From NCBI RefSeq assembly GCF_000711735.1, contig NZ_JONL01000001.1, forward strand, positions 62,001 through 126,000: a DNA stretch of 64,000 bases, given 5' to 3'. The position numbers were made by a program, and so were the translations under genes. Shown here piece by piece: positions 16,271 to 25,147 of the stretch. The notes below the pieces were generated by a model, which worked only from the letters and a program-made list of their open reading frames with translations, ran no database searches and was not told the origin of the DNA. Origin of the DNA: Maridesulfovibrio frigidus DSM 17176. Lineage in GTDB: Bacteria; Desulfobacterota; Desulfovibrionia; Desulfovibrionales; Desulfovibrionaceae. Each line of letters starts with the position of its first letter. Position 1 is the stretch's first letter.

Positions 16271-17662
16271 TTATTGGCGCCACGCTAACTTAAACATTGT
16301 TTTTAAAATAATCTCTATATCTAGAAAAAAAGACCAATTTTGCAAATACTGGATATCGCATGAAATTCTTTTCTTCATATCCTCGTCATTATGAATTTCA
16401 CCCTTGTATCCGTTTATCTGCGCAAGTCCGGTAATGCCCGGTTTTGAAATATGACGAAGCATATACCCCGGAACGTGACTTCTATATTCCTCATTCATTT
16501 TAACAGCATGAGGCCGGGGTCCGACAACGGACATACTCCCTCCAAGCACATTAAAAAACTGAGGTAGTTCATCAAGACTGTTTTTCCGAAGAAAAAGGCC
16601 AAAAGAGGTAATCCGAAGGTCGCCCTCAGTAGCTGGAATGAAATCATATCCATCTTCAAGGACTTTCATTGTGCGGAACTTGTATATTTTGAAGGGTTCA
16701 CCTTCTAAACCATAACGCCACTGCTTAAAAATGACAGGCCCCTTCGATGTGAGCTTTATACCGATAGCGATTGCCAGCATCACAGGACTGATCAGCATCA
16801 GGATCAACGAGCCTAAAACTAAGTCCTCACACCGCTTTACAAAACCACTTAACCCTTGGAACGGCGAAGAACGCATAACAATTGCAGTCTTCCCCGCAAC
16901 ATGAGCAATATCAGCACCCATTAAATGCTTAAAAATAGACATGTCAGGAAAAAAATAAACTTGAGCAGTAGAATCTTCAAGGTCTCTAAGAACCCGGTTT
17001 AAGAGGATTTCTTCACGCATGGGCAACGTTAGATAAACTATTTGAATATTATTATCTTTAACGAACTGAGGGAGATCGTTCAACGCTCCTAGACAAGGGA
17101 AAGAGCCATTACAAACAGAGCTGGTGCTGTCAAAAAATCCTTCTATACGGACTCCGGCCCACGGGTTCTCCTTAATCCACTTGGCAAGAGAGGAGGAGAT
17201 AGGTCCACTGCCGGCGATAACAGCACTCTTATATCCCCTGGGTTCGAGAAGCAGTCTAAACAGTATTTTCTTAACAAATACTCGCTCCGCACATAAAAAC
17301 AAAGGCCATATAATTATCCAAAGCAATATGACTCGCCTTGAATATATACTAGAAACTTTAAAGAAATAACCAAGCATAAGCATTGTTGCGAAAACCAGAA
17401 AAACACCGATAACAATACGATTGCACTCGGATACAATGTCAGAACTTGCCCAGTCTTTATATACGCCGATCATATGAAAATTAATAAAAATACAAGAGCT
17501 GGCTGCAACTATAAGCAAAGCAATTTCAGTAGATTTACCCACAAAAGCTTCAGGCCAGAAATTTGAATATAGCAAAAGCAGAATACCCACCCCTAGGGCA
17601 GCATCCATAATCCTGTGAACAGGGACCAGCATACCAGCAGGAATTCTGAATTTAATATTCAT
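16271..17662 (-). CDS. undecaprenyl-phosphate glycosylphosphotransferase (WcaJ type)
   Basis: A 463-residue inner-membrane enzyme that loads the first sugar phosphate onto undecaprenyl phosphate. The N-terminal half has four membrane helices (about 12-115) and a CoA-binding-like Rossmann region (about 140-250); the last 190 residues form the bacterial sugar transferase domain, with KRCEDLVLGSLIL, FKQWRYGLEGEPFKIYKFRTM, LDELPQFFNVLGGSMSVVGPRP and the acidic C-terminal block. The specificity (glucose or galactose type) is not readable from sequence. A GGAGGGGGA ribosome binding site precedes the ATG. It is the first gene of the second EPS block, downstream of a terminator, so the region 17663-17772 probably holds its promoter. 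Confidence 0.9.
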   Translation of the reverse strand: MNIKFRIPAGMLVPVHRIMDAALGVGILLLLYSNFWPEAFVGKSTEIALLIVAASSCIFINFHMIGVYKDWASSDIVSECNRIVIGVFLVFATMLMLGYFFKVSSIYSRRVILLWIIIWPLFLCAERVFVKKILFRLLLEPRGYKSAVIAGSGPISSSLAKWIKENPWAGVRIEGFFDSTSSVCNGSFPCLGALNDLPQFVKDNNIQIVYLTLPMREEILLNRVLRDLEDSTAQVYFFPDMSIFKHLMGADIAHVAGKTAIVMRSSPFQGLSGFVKRCEDLVLGSLILMLISPVMLAIAIGIKLTSKGPVIFKQWRYGLEGEPFKIYKFRTMKVLEDGYDFIPATEGDLRITSFGLFLRKNSLDELPQFFNVLGGSMSVVGPRPHAVKMNEEYRSHVPGYMLRHISKPGITGLAQINGYKGEIHNDEDMKKRISCDIQYLQNWSFFLDIEIILKTMFKLAWRQ

Positions 17663-17763
17663 TCCCCCTCCTGAATAAAAACAGTTTATATAATAATTTA
17701 ACCTAAATAATCAGCAAAGAAAAGACATCACAATTATGCGCTAGAAATTCAATTATAATATCC

Positions 17764-17799
17764 AAAGAAAAAGGGGAGGCTGCAATATGCAACCTCCCC
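17764..17799 (-). terminator. intrinsic terminator splitting the EPS locus
   Basis: GGGGAGG (17773-17779) pairs with CCTCCCC (17793-17799), extended by TGCA/TGCA across one mismatch; on the minus strand a T-rich run (17764-17772) follows. It ends the PrsT transcript. Confidence 0.85.
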
Positions 17800-17824
17800 G
17801 AAAACGGCGTAAATACGAAGAAAA

Positions 17825-20200
17825 TTATAGCTTTGAAAGGAGCTTCTCAGCCTCTTTCCTTTCTGGGAAGTCATCCTGAGTTTTCAGCATCTTAATTAAG
17901 ATCTTTCTACCTTCAACAGCCTCCCCACGCCTCACATAAACTAGAGCCTTATGAAATTGCGCCGCGGTAAAATCCGGTACTATTTGAAGAGCGGTATTAA
18001 GAACATGCAAAGCCTGCTCATACTCACCTTGCAAATAAAGTATGTATCCTAAGGTATCCAAAGATTCTGGACTCTGACTGCTTGCGGCTATCTTAGCAAA
18101 CTTCAAAGCCTCATCCATATCCGCACTGCTCTCTGCAAACTGAGTTGCCAGAAGGTATGCTAGGTTATTGGCGGCAAGCTGAAATCCTGGATCTTTTTCC
18201 AATATGCCAGAATAAGCTTCTCTTGCTTTTTCAAAATCACCCTTTTGCTCATAAAGCAATCCAAGTATAAACCGTGGAGCGGGGTTTTCTTCATCTTGCT
18301 TCACAACCTTTGTAAATTTAGAAATACCCATGGTTGTTTTTCCCGCTGAGACATACAAGTCTCCGATGCGCATATATGGAAGCATCCAATCCGGCGCAAG
18401 CTCAGTGGCTCGGAAATAGTTATTTTCTGCATTCTTAAAATCATTCCTGCGGCCGTAAACTCCACCCTTCAACTCAAATATACGAGCATTATCAGGATAT
18501 TTTGCCAATAATTTATTACAAAAATTTATTGCTGCAGTATATTTATTCTGCGCAAGCAAAGCTTCAACCATACCCTGAATTGCCACTAAAGAATCAGGAG
18601 ACCTTTTAAGAGCTGCTGCATAATATTTTTGAACAAGGCGCTTCTCTCCTTCCTTCCCCGCCAACTCTGCCAACTTCAAATATCCAATTGGAGATTTCGG
18701 AAATTTTTTCGACAGATTAACAAAGGCCAATTTGGCAAGATTAATATCTCCCTTTATTGCATAAACATCACCAATGGCGGCGCGGATATTAATATCATCA
18801 GGAAGCTTTTCTTTTAATCGCTGCAATTCCAGAATGGCTTGCTGCCAGTCCTTTCGATCAAGATATGCATTTATAAGAGTCTCACGGGCAACCCTATACG
18901 CAGGGTCAAGGTATATTGCTTTCTTTAAATTTTCTATAGCAATACTCATCTCATCGTTGGATATATGAGCTTTTGCCAGCAACACGTAACCCGGGGCGCT
19001 CTCTGGATTATCACGAAGAACCTGCCTGAACTCAGAAACTGCCTGCTGTCCTTTACCTGCAAGGAGGTATATCTGGCCTCGTAGATAATGGGCTTCTGCA
19101 TCTTTAGGATTACGTTCAATAACAAGATCAAGCTGTTCTAAAGCGTTACTCGATTCATTCATGTCAAGATACAGGGTCGCAAGCTTTTTGCGATAAGCAA
19201 CATTGTCTGCGCCTTCAGCATCGATCTCTGCTCCAGCAAGAAGAATTTTAATAGCCTCGCCTTGTTGGCCTTGCGCAATATAAATACCGGATAAAGCCGA
19301 ATGAAGTGGGAGTGATTCGTTATTTACCAGCAAGCCGTCCTTGAGAGTAGCAATAGCCTGATCGTTCTTGTTAAGTGAAACCAGAAGTCTGGCATATAAA
19401 ACACGGTAATCATCTTTATCAGGGAACCGGCTTACAAGACCTGCCATGAGTTCTTCCGCTTTGGCAGAATTCCCTATTGCAGAAAAAGATTCCGCAGCAA
19501 AAAGAACAAAGCGCGGTTCTTCGTTTCCAGCTTTAAGGAGTTTTTGGACATATATTTTAACCTTTTCAGGCTTGTCCACTTCCCTATATAGAACAGATAT
19601 TTTCATTAATAATGAAGTATTAGATGGGATTTTTGCAATTCCATCAGCAAGAACAGACTCAGCTTTTTCTTTCTGATCCTGATCATAATAAAGATTGCTC
19701 AGGGAAAGATACACATTCGAGTTATCAGGAGCCTCAGCGAGAGCAATATTGAGATTTCGCTCAGCTTCTACATACTTTCCCCCATCCATGAGAACTGCTC
19801 CAAGAACCAAACGAGCTTCAATATTCGAGGAATCTACATTAAGAACCTTTCTTGCCATGTCGCCGGCACTATCATATTCACGCGCAAGTAAATAAAGCTT
19901 GCTCATCTCAACCTTTGCTTCAAGTAGATCAGGAGCAAAATCAGTAGCGTACTTAAAATTAATGAACGCACTCTGGAAATTACCTTCTTCCAAGGCAAGC
20001 TTTCCGAAAAGAAGTCTACACTCTCCGCATTCAGGATCAATAGACAGAGCATTTTTCAACTCAAGTCTGGATTCAGTGAATTTCTTCTGATTATAGTATT
20101 CCACAGCTTTGTTGTAAAAATCATCACGCCTTTTCTCACATCCGGTAAAAACACCCAACGTGAAGACAATTATCATTAGTGGAATTATATATTTCCGCAT
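17825..20200 (-). CDS. TPR-repeat lipoprotein, exosortase-associated (PrsT type)
   Basis: A 791-residue lipoprotein. The lipobox VFTGC puts the acylated cysteine at residue 21, and the rest is about 20 tetratricopeptide-like repeats with the usual A/Y/L spacing (for example YLRGQIYLLAGKGQQAV). Length and gene context match PEP-CTERM-system TPR lipoprotein PrsT, which is found only with exosortase EPS loci; its molecular role is unknown, presumably scaffolding of the EPS machinery in the periplasm. An AGAGGA ribosome binding site precedes the ATG. It lies 53 bases downstream of the exosortase gene and is followed by the terminator that divides the locus. Confidence 0.9.
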   Translation of the reverse strand: MRKYIIPLMIIVFTLGVFTGCEKRRDDFYNKAVEYYNQKKFTESRLELKNALSIDPECGECRLLFGKLALEEGNFQSAFINFKYATDFAPDLLEAKVEMSKLYLLAREYDSAGDMARKVLNVDSSNIEARLVLGAVLMDGGKYVEAERNLNIALAEAPDNSNVYLSLSNLYYDQDQKEKAESVLADGIAKIPSNTSLLMKISVLYREVDKPEKVKIYVQKLLKAGNEEPRFVLFAAESFSAIGNSAKAEELMAGLVSRFPDKDDYRVLYARLLVSLNKNDQAIATLKDGLLVNNESLPLHSALSGIYIAQGQQGEAIKILLAGAEIDAEGADNVAYRKKLATLYLDMNESSNALEQLDLVIERNPKDAEAHYLRGQIYLLAGKGQQAVSEFRQVLRDNPESAPGYVLLAKAHISNDEMSIAIENLKKAIYLDPAYRVARETLINAYLDRKDWQQAILELQRLKEKLPDDINIRAAIGDVYAIKGDINLAKLAFVNLSKKFPKSPIGYLKLAELAGKEGEKRLVQKYYAAALKRSPDSLVAIQGMVEALLAQNKYTAAINFCNKLLAKYPDNARIFELKGGVYGRRNDFKNAENNYFRATELAPDWMLPYMRIGDLYVSAGKTTMGISKFTKVVKQDEENPAPRFILGLLYEQKGDFEKAREAYSGILEKDPGFQLAANNLAYLLATQFAESSADMDEALKFAKIAASSQSPESLDTLGYILYLQGEYEQALHVLNTALQIVPDFTAAQFHKALVYVRRGEAVEGRKILIKMLKTQDDFPERKEAEKLLSKL

Positions 20201-20253
20201 TTTTATCCTCTGAATTTATTTTCTTCTAAGACACTTCAAAATTATAAACACTT

Positions 20254-21765
20254 TTAATTTGGAATATATGGATCTAAAATCATAGAAAAATTACTGATGA
20301 ATGAATTCATAACCTTCTGTGCATGCTCAACTGTTTCATCTTTATTTATTAGGATCTCAAGGCGAACAAGAGCACCGTCCGTGCGATGCATTTGAACAGC
20401 ATCCAGTGCAAGATAGACTTTATTCAGATATTCGTCTGTCATTATGCGCCCCCTCTGCTGAAACCAGTACAGAGCTAGCAACCTTGCTCCGGGCTTTTCA
20501 AGTATCAACCTTCGCACCTTAAACTTTCTTCCCACAGCGGGATCAGCAGGAAGATCTTTAGACGAAGACAAATCCCACCCGCCACCGCCAAGAAGACAAC
20601 TGACAGGGTTATGAGCCGCCCGCTGAGGTTCCTGATAATCATAGTAAGATGCTAAGACTAAAATTTTCCTACCGGATTTCCGGTCCACAAAAAATCCCGA
20701 AAGATAATCATCAGCTCCCAGAGACTCGAGTATATTATCATCAAAATACTGTCGTTCTCCTGTAAATTCTCCAAACTGCATCGGGAAATTATCAAAGTTC
20801 GTCCGTTCGGGAATAATCCTTGTAGACAAAAATTTACCATTCAAAATAAAAAGGCTTCCAAGTAAAATAGCCATAATAAAAATATGTAGAGCCGGACTGG
20901 ATTTAGATTTATCATATAATTCAGAAGATGATTCTGAGTAACGGACAGGTTCTTTTGAACCAAAAATATTCAATATTAAACTGAGTAGAACAAGAAGCGC
21001 AATTGAAAGAAGGTAAATTGCTATTCCGGAAGCCTCATGGAAAAAACTCTCCGCAGTTTCAACCGAAACATTGCGAGCAATATATCCGACAATAGCAATG
21101 CGCAAAGCGTTAGTTATAATAGCTGTAGGAACGGTCGCTAAAAATACCACAAAACGCTGCCACCCACGATTGCTAAACCAATAGCCAATCAGAATACCGA
21201 GTAATATCGTTGGAAATAAAAAGCGCAGCCCACTGCATGCGTCAACCACATGAAGCTTTATCATTCCCAAATCAATAACGTTACCTTCTCTGTAAACCGG
21301 GATATCGATAAACTGCATCATGCGCACAGAAAAATCTGAAGATAGGAGCCGCAATTTAAAAGTCAGCATGCGGTTAATAAAAGGTGGCGGGGGAACGGCA
21401 AAAGCTAAAACAAGCAAAGGAAAAAAGAAAGCCTTCATTGACTTTAAGCCAAACGCAAATAAAACTAGAGCTACGATGGATAACCACATGGAGACAAATA
21501 CAAGAGCATCAATTGACGCGATTTTTCCTAAAAAGAAAAAAACAACAACTCCAAGTAGTGCCAGATAACCAGTCTTGAGCGAAGGCTTGGTGACCTTCGG
21601 GAGCATATCTCTTCTCTGCCACGCAACATATATTGCAAGCGGAACAACAAGCCAGCAATAAGAATAATCGTCATTACTCCAGCGTCTTATCAATGCTGGA
21701 AATGAATCGAAATAAAGTACAATCCACGCTGCTACAGCAGATATAAATGAAACAAGAGCGGTCAC
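20254..21765 (-). CDS. xrtD: exosortase-EpsI fusion (XrtD type)
   Basis: A 503-residue membrane protein fusing two domains. The N-terminal exosortase (about 1-270, eight helices) has the catalytic triad motifs: Cys177 in DACSG, Arg222 in NALRI, and His243 in FFHEASG. The C-terminal EpsI domain (about 310-490) has the NPVSCLLGGGGW and LYWFQQRGR patterns. Such fusions are the XrtD class, linked to VPLPA-CTERM sorting signals and to EPS loci. The start is a GTG at 21765 after GGGGAGT. No protein encoded in this window shows a C-terminal exosortase signal, so its cargo lies elsewhere. It sits upstream of the PrsT-type gene. Confidence 0.85.
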   Translation of the reverse strand: MTALVSFISAVAAWIVLYFDSFPALIRRWSNDDYSYCWLVVPLAIYVAWQRRDMLPKVTKPSLKTGYLALLGVVVFFFLGKIASIDALVFVSMWLSIVALVLFAFGLKSMKAFFFPLLVLAFAVPPPPFINRMLTFKLRLLSSDFSVRMMQFIDIPVYREGNVIDLGMIKLHVVDACSGLRFLFPTILLGILIGYWFSNRGWQRFVVFLATVPTAIITNALRIAIVGYIARNVSVETAESFFHEASGIAIYLLSIALLVLLSLILNIFGSKEPVRYSESSSELYDKSKSSPALHIFIMAILLGSLFILNGKFLSTRIIPERTNFDNFPMQFGEFTGERQYFDDNILESLGADDYLSGFFVDRKSGRKILVLASYYDYQEPQRAAHNPVSCLLGGGGWDLSSSKDLPADPAVGRKFKVRRLILEKPGARLLALYWFQQRGRIMTDEYLNKVYLALDAVQMHRTDGALVRLEILINKDETVEHAQKVMNSFISNFSMILDPYIPN

Positions 21766-21889
21766 TTATATATTACTCCCCGGTACCCGGCCTTTAATAG
21801 TGTAAATATCTTTGAACATAGTATACTTCAATCGTTGGATTAATACATATCAAAAAAAACTTTAATCAGAAACAACAAATACTTATGTT

Positions 21890-23863
21890 TTAAATCCGCC
21901 CATAAACAATTTCCGCGATCAAACAAGAATCACCTTCAATATAAACGTCAGCAATAATTGTTACACTTGGAACCTTTACACCGAACTTGCGGGACACATA
22001 ACCAAAAGGAGGAGTACTCTCTCCTTTAAGCATCTGCAAGGTAACAGCTTCACCAAAGTGCATTTCCATGGACACACCTGAGTTGGTGACGATAACTTTA
22101 TGAGGGCCATCAAAAACAACATTACAGTCTTCGCTAAAATGCCATAACTGCTCAACTGAGTGTGCGCTTTTACATCGCAAATGATCCTGCACAACTATCC
22201 GCTGGCCAAGCTTATCAAGGGAAACGGTTCTTTCATGAATTACGGGATCACTTAACCGTTCATACCCGTTATGTTTACCTCGGAAAGTTTCAACATCGCG
22301 GTCAAAATGAACCGTTCCTTCGACCTCGGCATGGTTTTTCCATAGGAAACTGCCACCTATTTCACTCTGATTAAGACCATCAATACGCACGGTATTATGC
22401 GCAGATGTTCCTCGGAAATAATCGCGCCATTTATCGTTCCCACTGTAAACATAAGTCCCCGGATCAACCAGAAATTCACGTCCGGCAAGTGACATATAAA
22501 TAGACAAAGCATCCGCATGTCCGTGAGCAGCTAGAGCACCGTAACCAAGGGGACCGGCATCAGCTACGATAAATAGTTCTGATTCAGTTCCAAAACTATC
22601 TCCGAGAATGAAATACCCACCACCACGATACTCGCGGCAATTAAGTGGAGATTTAGTTTCGCCCTGCGCAGAAGGTTCTCGAACGCGCCCCATAAGGCTC
22701 ATCGATTTAAGATCGTATCCGCCAGACTTTTGCAGGAAATCATCTCGAGAAAACAGAATTCCGCCTGTTGCAAGTAGAGATTTAAATGGCTGGAATTCAT
22801 CATACATCCCTAGCCCTGTTACTATGCCATCATCAGCGTCACCTATCATGGGAACATTGCCTGAAACATCCATGAGCGAGCTTATGAAGCCAATCATCTT
22901 TTCAATAGTTTTAAAATATTTTTGAGTAAATTTATTTTTGTCGGCTAAATACGCTAGTAGTAAAAAATCAATTACAAACTGCTGATACGAAGTGGTCTGT
23001 TCACGACCAACACCATCATCAAAAACCTGCGCACTGGATTCAGCCTCAAGGATATTTAACGCAGTTGCTTCCCACCTTTCGCACTCTTCCCAAAACGGCC
23101 ATGTTTTGCAGGAGGTAAAAACACCGGCAGCCTCACCTATCAAATGATTATTTGCTGACGATCCTTTAGAATAAAACCCGTTGATGAAGTGGAGATGCTG
23201 ATAGATAGAATCCAGCCAGCGGGTTCGAAACAGTTCACCGTCTTTACCGTCAAAGATGGGAGAATTTATTCCGCCAAGATACTGCCAAGCAAGGGACCAG
23301 TTAATAAGCCTGATTCCAATCTCTAAAGAACTACTCCAGTGTACGCCCCTCATATAAGGACATTCATCTAGCCAAGATTCCACCATTGATCTTATGGACC
23401 GCAGATATTTTTCATCCCCCGACACATGCCAAGCACGCGCAAGGGGTACAATCTGCAAAAACCTTGAAAGCTCCCACAGGTATTTTACATCACCGCATAA
23501 AGACTGATCTTTAAATTTTAACCTCTTACCAAAACTAAGCGGACTGAGTTTTCCTGTAGATGGATCTCTATTCCATTCAGGTGTCACGCATGGCACCTTA
23601 TTCTCAAGAGCAAAGAGATTCATCCCTTCGTTCAAAATCTGATCTGCCGAAAAAACAATCAGCTCCTGTGCAGAATCAAGCCCATCCATAGGTAGCCAGC
23701 AAGAACTTGCTGATCTCAAATCAGCACGCGCAACAACTTTTGCAGTCATAAAGCCGAAACGTTCTGCAAAAGTGCGAGCTTCGGTTCTGAAACGCCACAA
23801 GACCTCGTTCGGCCTCATTGCCTTTAGCCTGTTCAAAAGCCATATTATTTTATTAACAGTCAT
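21890..23863 (-). CDS. heparinase II/III family protein (no signal peptide)
   Basis: A protein of about 657 residues in the heparinase II/III family. The N-terminal part (NRLKAMRPNEVLWRFRTEARTF) is the typical opening of this EPS-associated subgroup. An (alpha/alpha) barrel covers about 95-380, with SSANNHLIGEAAGVF carrying the likely catalytic Asn/His, and a beta domain follows with AAHGHADALSIYMSLAGREFLVDPGTY. No signal peptide is visible, so its location is unclear. The ATG at 23863 is preferred over a GTG at 23887 that has no ribosome binding site. Chemistry expected from the fold is beta-elimination of uronic acids, but many EPS-locus members have unknown roles. Confidence 0.8.
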   Translation of the reverse strand: MTVNKIIWLLNRLKAMRPNEVLWRFRTEARTFAERFGFMTAKVVARADLRSASSCWLPMDGLDSAQELIVFSADQILNEGMNLFALENKVPCVTPEWNRDPSTGKLSPLSFGKRLKFKDQSLCGDVKYLWELSRFLQIVPLARAWHVSGDEKYLRSIRSMVESWLDECPYMRGVHWSSSLEIGIRLINWSLAWQYLGGINSPIFDGKDGELFRTRWLDSIYQHLHFINGFYSKGSSANNHLIGEAAGVFTSCKTWPFWEECERWEATALNILEAESSAQVFDDGVGREQTTSYQQFVIDFLLLAYLADKNKFTQKYFKTIEKMIGFISSLMDVSGNVPMIGDADDGIVTGLGMYDEFQPFKSLLATGGILFSRDDFLQKSGGYDLKSMSLMGRVREPSAQGETKSPLNCREYRGGGYFILGDSFGTESELFIVADAGPLGYGALAAHGHADALSIYMSLAGREFLVDPGTYVYSGNDKWRDYFRGTSAHNTVRIDGLNQSEIGGSFLWKNHAEVEGTVHFDRDVETFRGKHNGYERLSDPVIHERTVSLDKLGQRIVVQDHLRCKSAHSVEQLWHFSEDCNVVFDGPHKVIVTNSGVSMEMHFGEAVTLQMLKGESTPPFGYVSRKFGVKVPSVTIIADVYIEGDSCLIAEIVYGRI

Positions 23864-23890
23864 CGTACGCCTACTTATGGATGGCACATA

Positions 23891-25147
23891 TTAATAGTCG
23901 TTAAATTCCTGAGCCTCACTTTTATCTGAATCCTTAGTATAGTCATAGATGGGCAGTTCAATATATGCGAGCACAGCATAATAAATCTGTCCAAGCCCAA
24001 ACCTGGTAATATAACTATTACTTACGAAATTCATGAAATTAACAGCGAGAAACAGGGCAAGAAAAACGTATTTTTCCTTACCCTCAAGTTGTCGTATCTT
24101 TCGAAAAATACATAGCTGCATACCAAGGTAAATAATAAGACCGACAATTCCGGTTTGCATCATAACTTCAAGAAAATCGTTGTGACTATTCCAGACATCC
24201 CCGCCACCAACAGATTTGCTTTCATGAGTCTTTCTATTACCTACGCCAACCCCTGCAAGCATTCCATCCAGAGGAAGTTTAGAGAATTCGTTAAGGTTGT
24301 GTTTCCAAATATAAGGTCTCCCTGAACCGAAGTTCTCAGCCTTATCGCGCCCCTTTGCAGAATCGACCATATCAAAGAAAATTGTATATAAAACAGCCGC
24401 AAATATCATACCCAGAATTCCGAGTATTCCAGTAAGGATTATGAGCATCCGCTTGTTTCGTTTGAACAAGTAATAGTAAACAAAAATGAACATGCCGATC
24501 AGAGAAGTACGCACATAACTCTTATACAAACAGTATAATGCCAGCGTTCCTAATACTATAAAAAACAGAAAAAGAGCCTTCCGCTGGCGAAGATGCTTAA
24601 TGGTCGGGTCCATTGAACACACAATGGTATATATAACCATCAGCATAAGCAAAAAAGCCATGCAATGACCAAGATTATGCGGATTTACATACACACCTTG
24701 ATAGCGATGAAGCCCAGTCCAGTACAAAACTTTATCCAGACCCATGCCTTGAGATATAAGCACTGCACTAGCACAAACAGGTATAAAAAAACCATAAATC
24801 ATAAGCAATAATAGTCTGGTGTATTGCTTTCGTTGAGTAATAACATTCTTCATCACTATATAAGTAAAGAATGGAATAGTGAATTTAGCTACATCTTTTA
24901 TATTTGATTTATCTATATAAAGTACAAATATAAAAAAACACCAAATAATGAAGAACATTATAAAAAAATCGACTACAGAAATATTCAGCTTTTTGGAGAC
25001 AACTACACGTAAAATAAAAGCACCGATCAAGATAAACGTAGCAAAAACGGCAAAAAATTCGGTTATATTCAAACCGAAAATAAGCCACCCAATGTCGATG
25101 AACATGATTGGGCGTAAAAAGAAAAAAAGTGATAATAAAAAGGTCAT
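23891..25147 (-). CDS. O-antigen ligase/Wzy-like polymerase
   Basis: A 418-residue protein with 10-12 hydrophobic helices and a large periplasmic loop with the O-antigen ligase-superfamily pattern (SGRPYIWKHNLNEF ... WNSHNDFLEVMMQTGIVGLIIYL). In an EPS cluster it most likely polymerises lipid-linked repeat units in the periplasm (Wzy role) rather than attaching O-antigen. Its start overlaps the GT4 stop codon in an ATGA arrangement, so translation of the two is coupled. It is followed within 30 bases by the heparinase-family gene. Confidence 0.85.
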   Translation of the reverse strand: MTFLLSLFFFLRPIMFIDIGWLIFGLNITEFFAVFATFILIGAFILRVVVSKKLNISVVDFFIMFFIIWCFFIFVLYIDKSNIKDVAKFTIPFFTYIVMKNVITQRKQYTRLLLLMIYGFFIPVCASAVLISQGMGLDKVLYWTGLHRYQGVYVNPHNLGHCMAFLLMLMVIYTIVCSMDPTIKHLRQRKALFLFFIVLGTLALYCLYKSYVRTSLIGMFIFVYYYLFKRNKRMLIILTGILGILGMIFAAVLYTIFFDMVDSAKGRDKAENFGSGRPYIWKHNLNEFSKLPLDGMLAGVGVGNRKTHESKSVGGGDVWNSHNDFLEVMMQTGIVGLIIYLGMQLCIFRKIRQLEGKEKYVFLALFLAVNFMNFVSNSYITRFGLGQIYYAVLAYIELPIYDYTKDSDKSEAQEFNDY

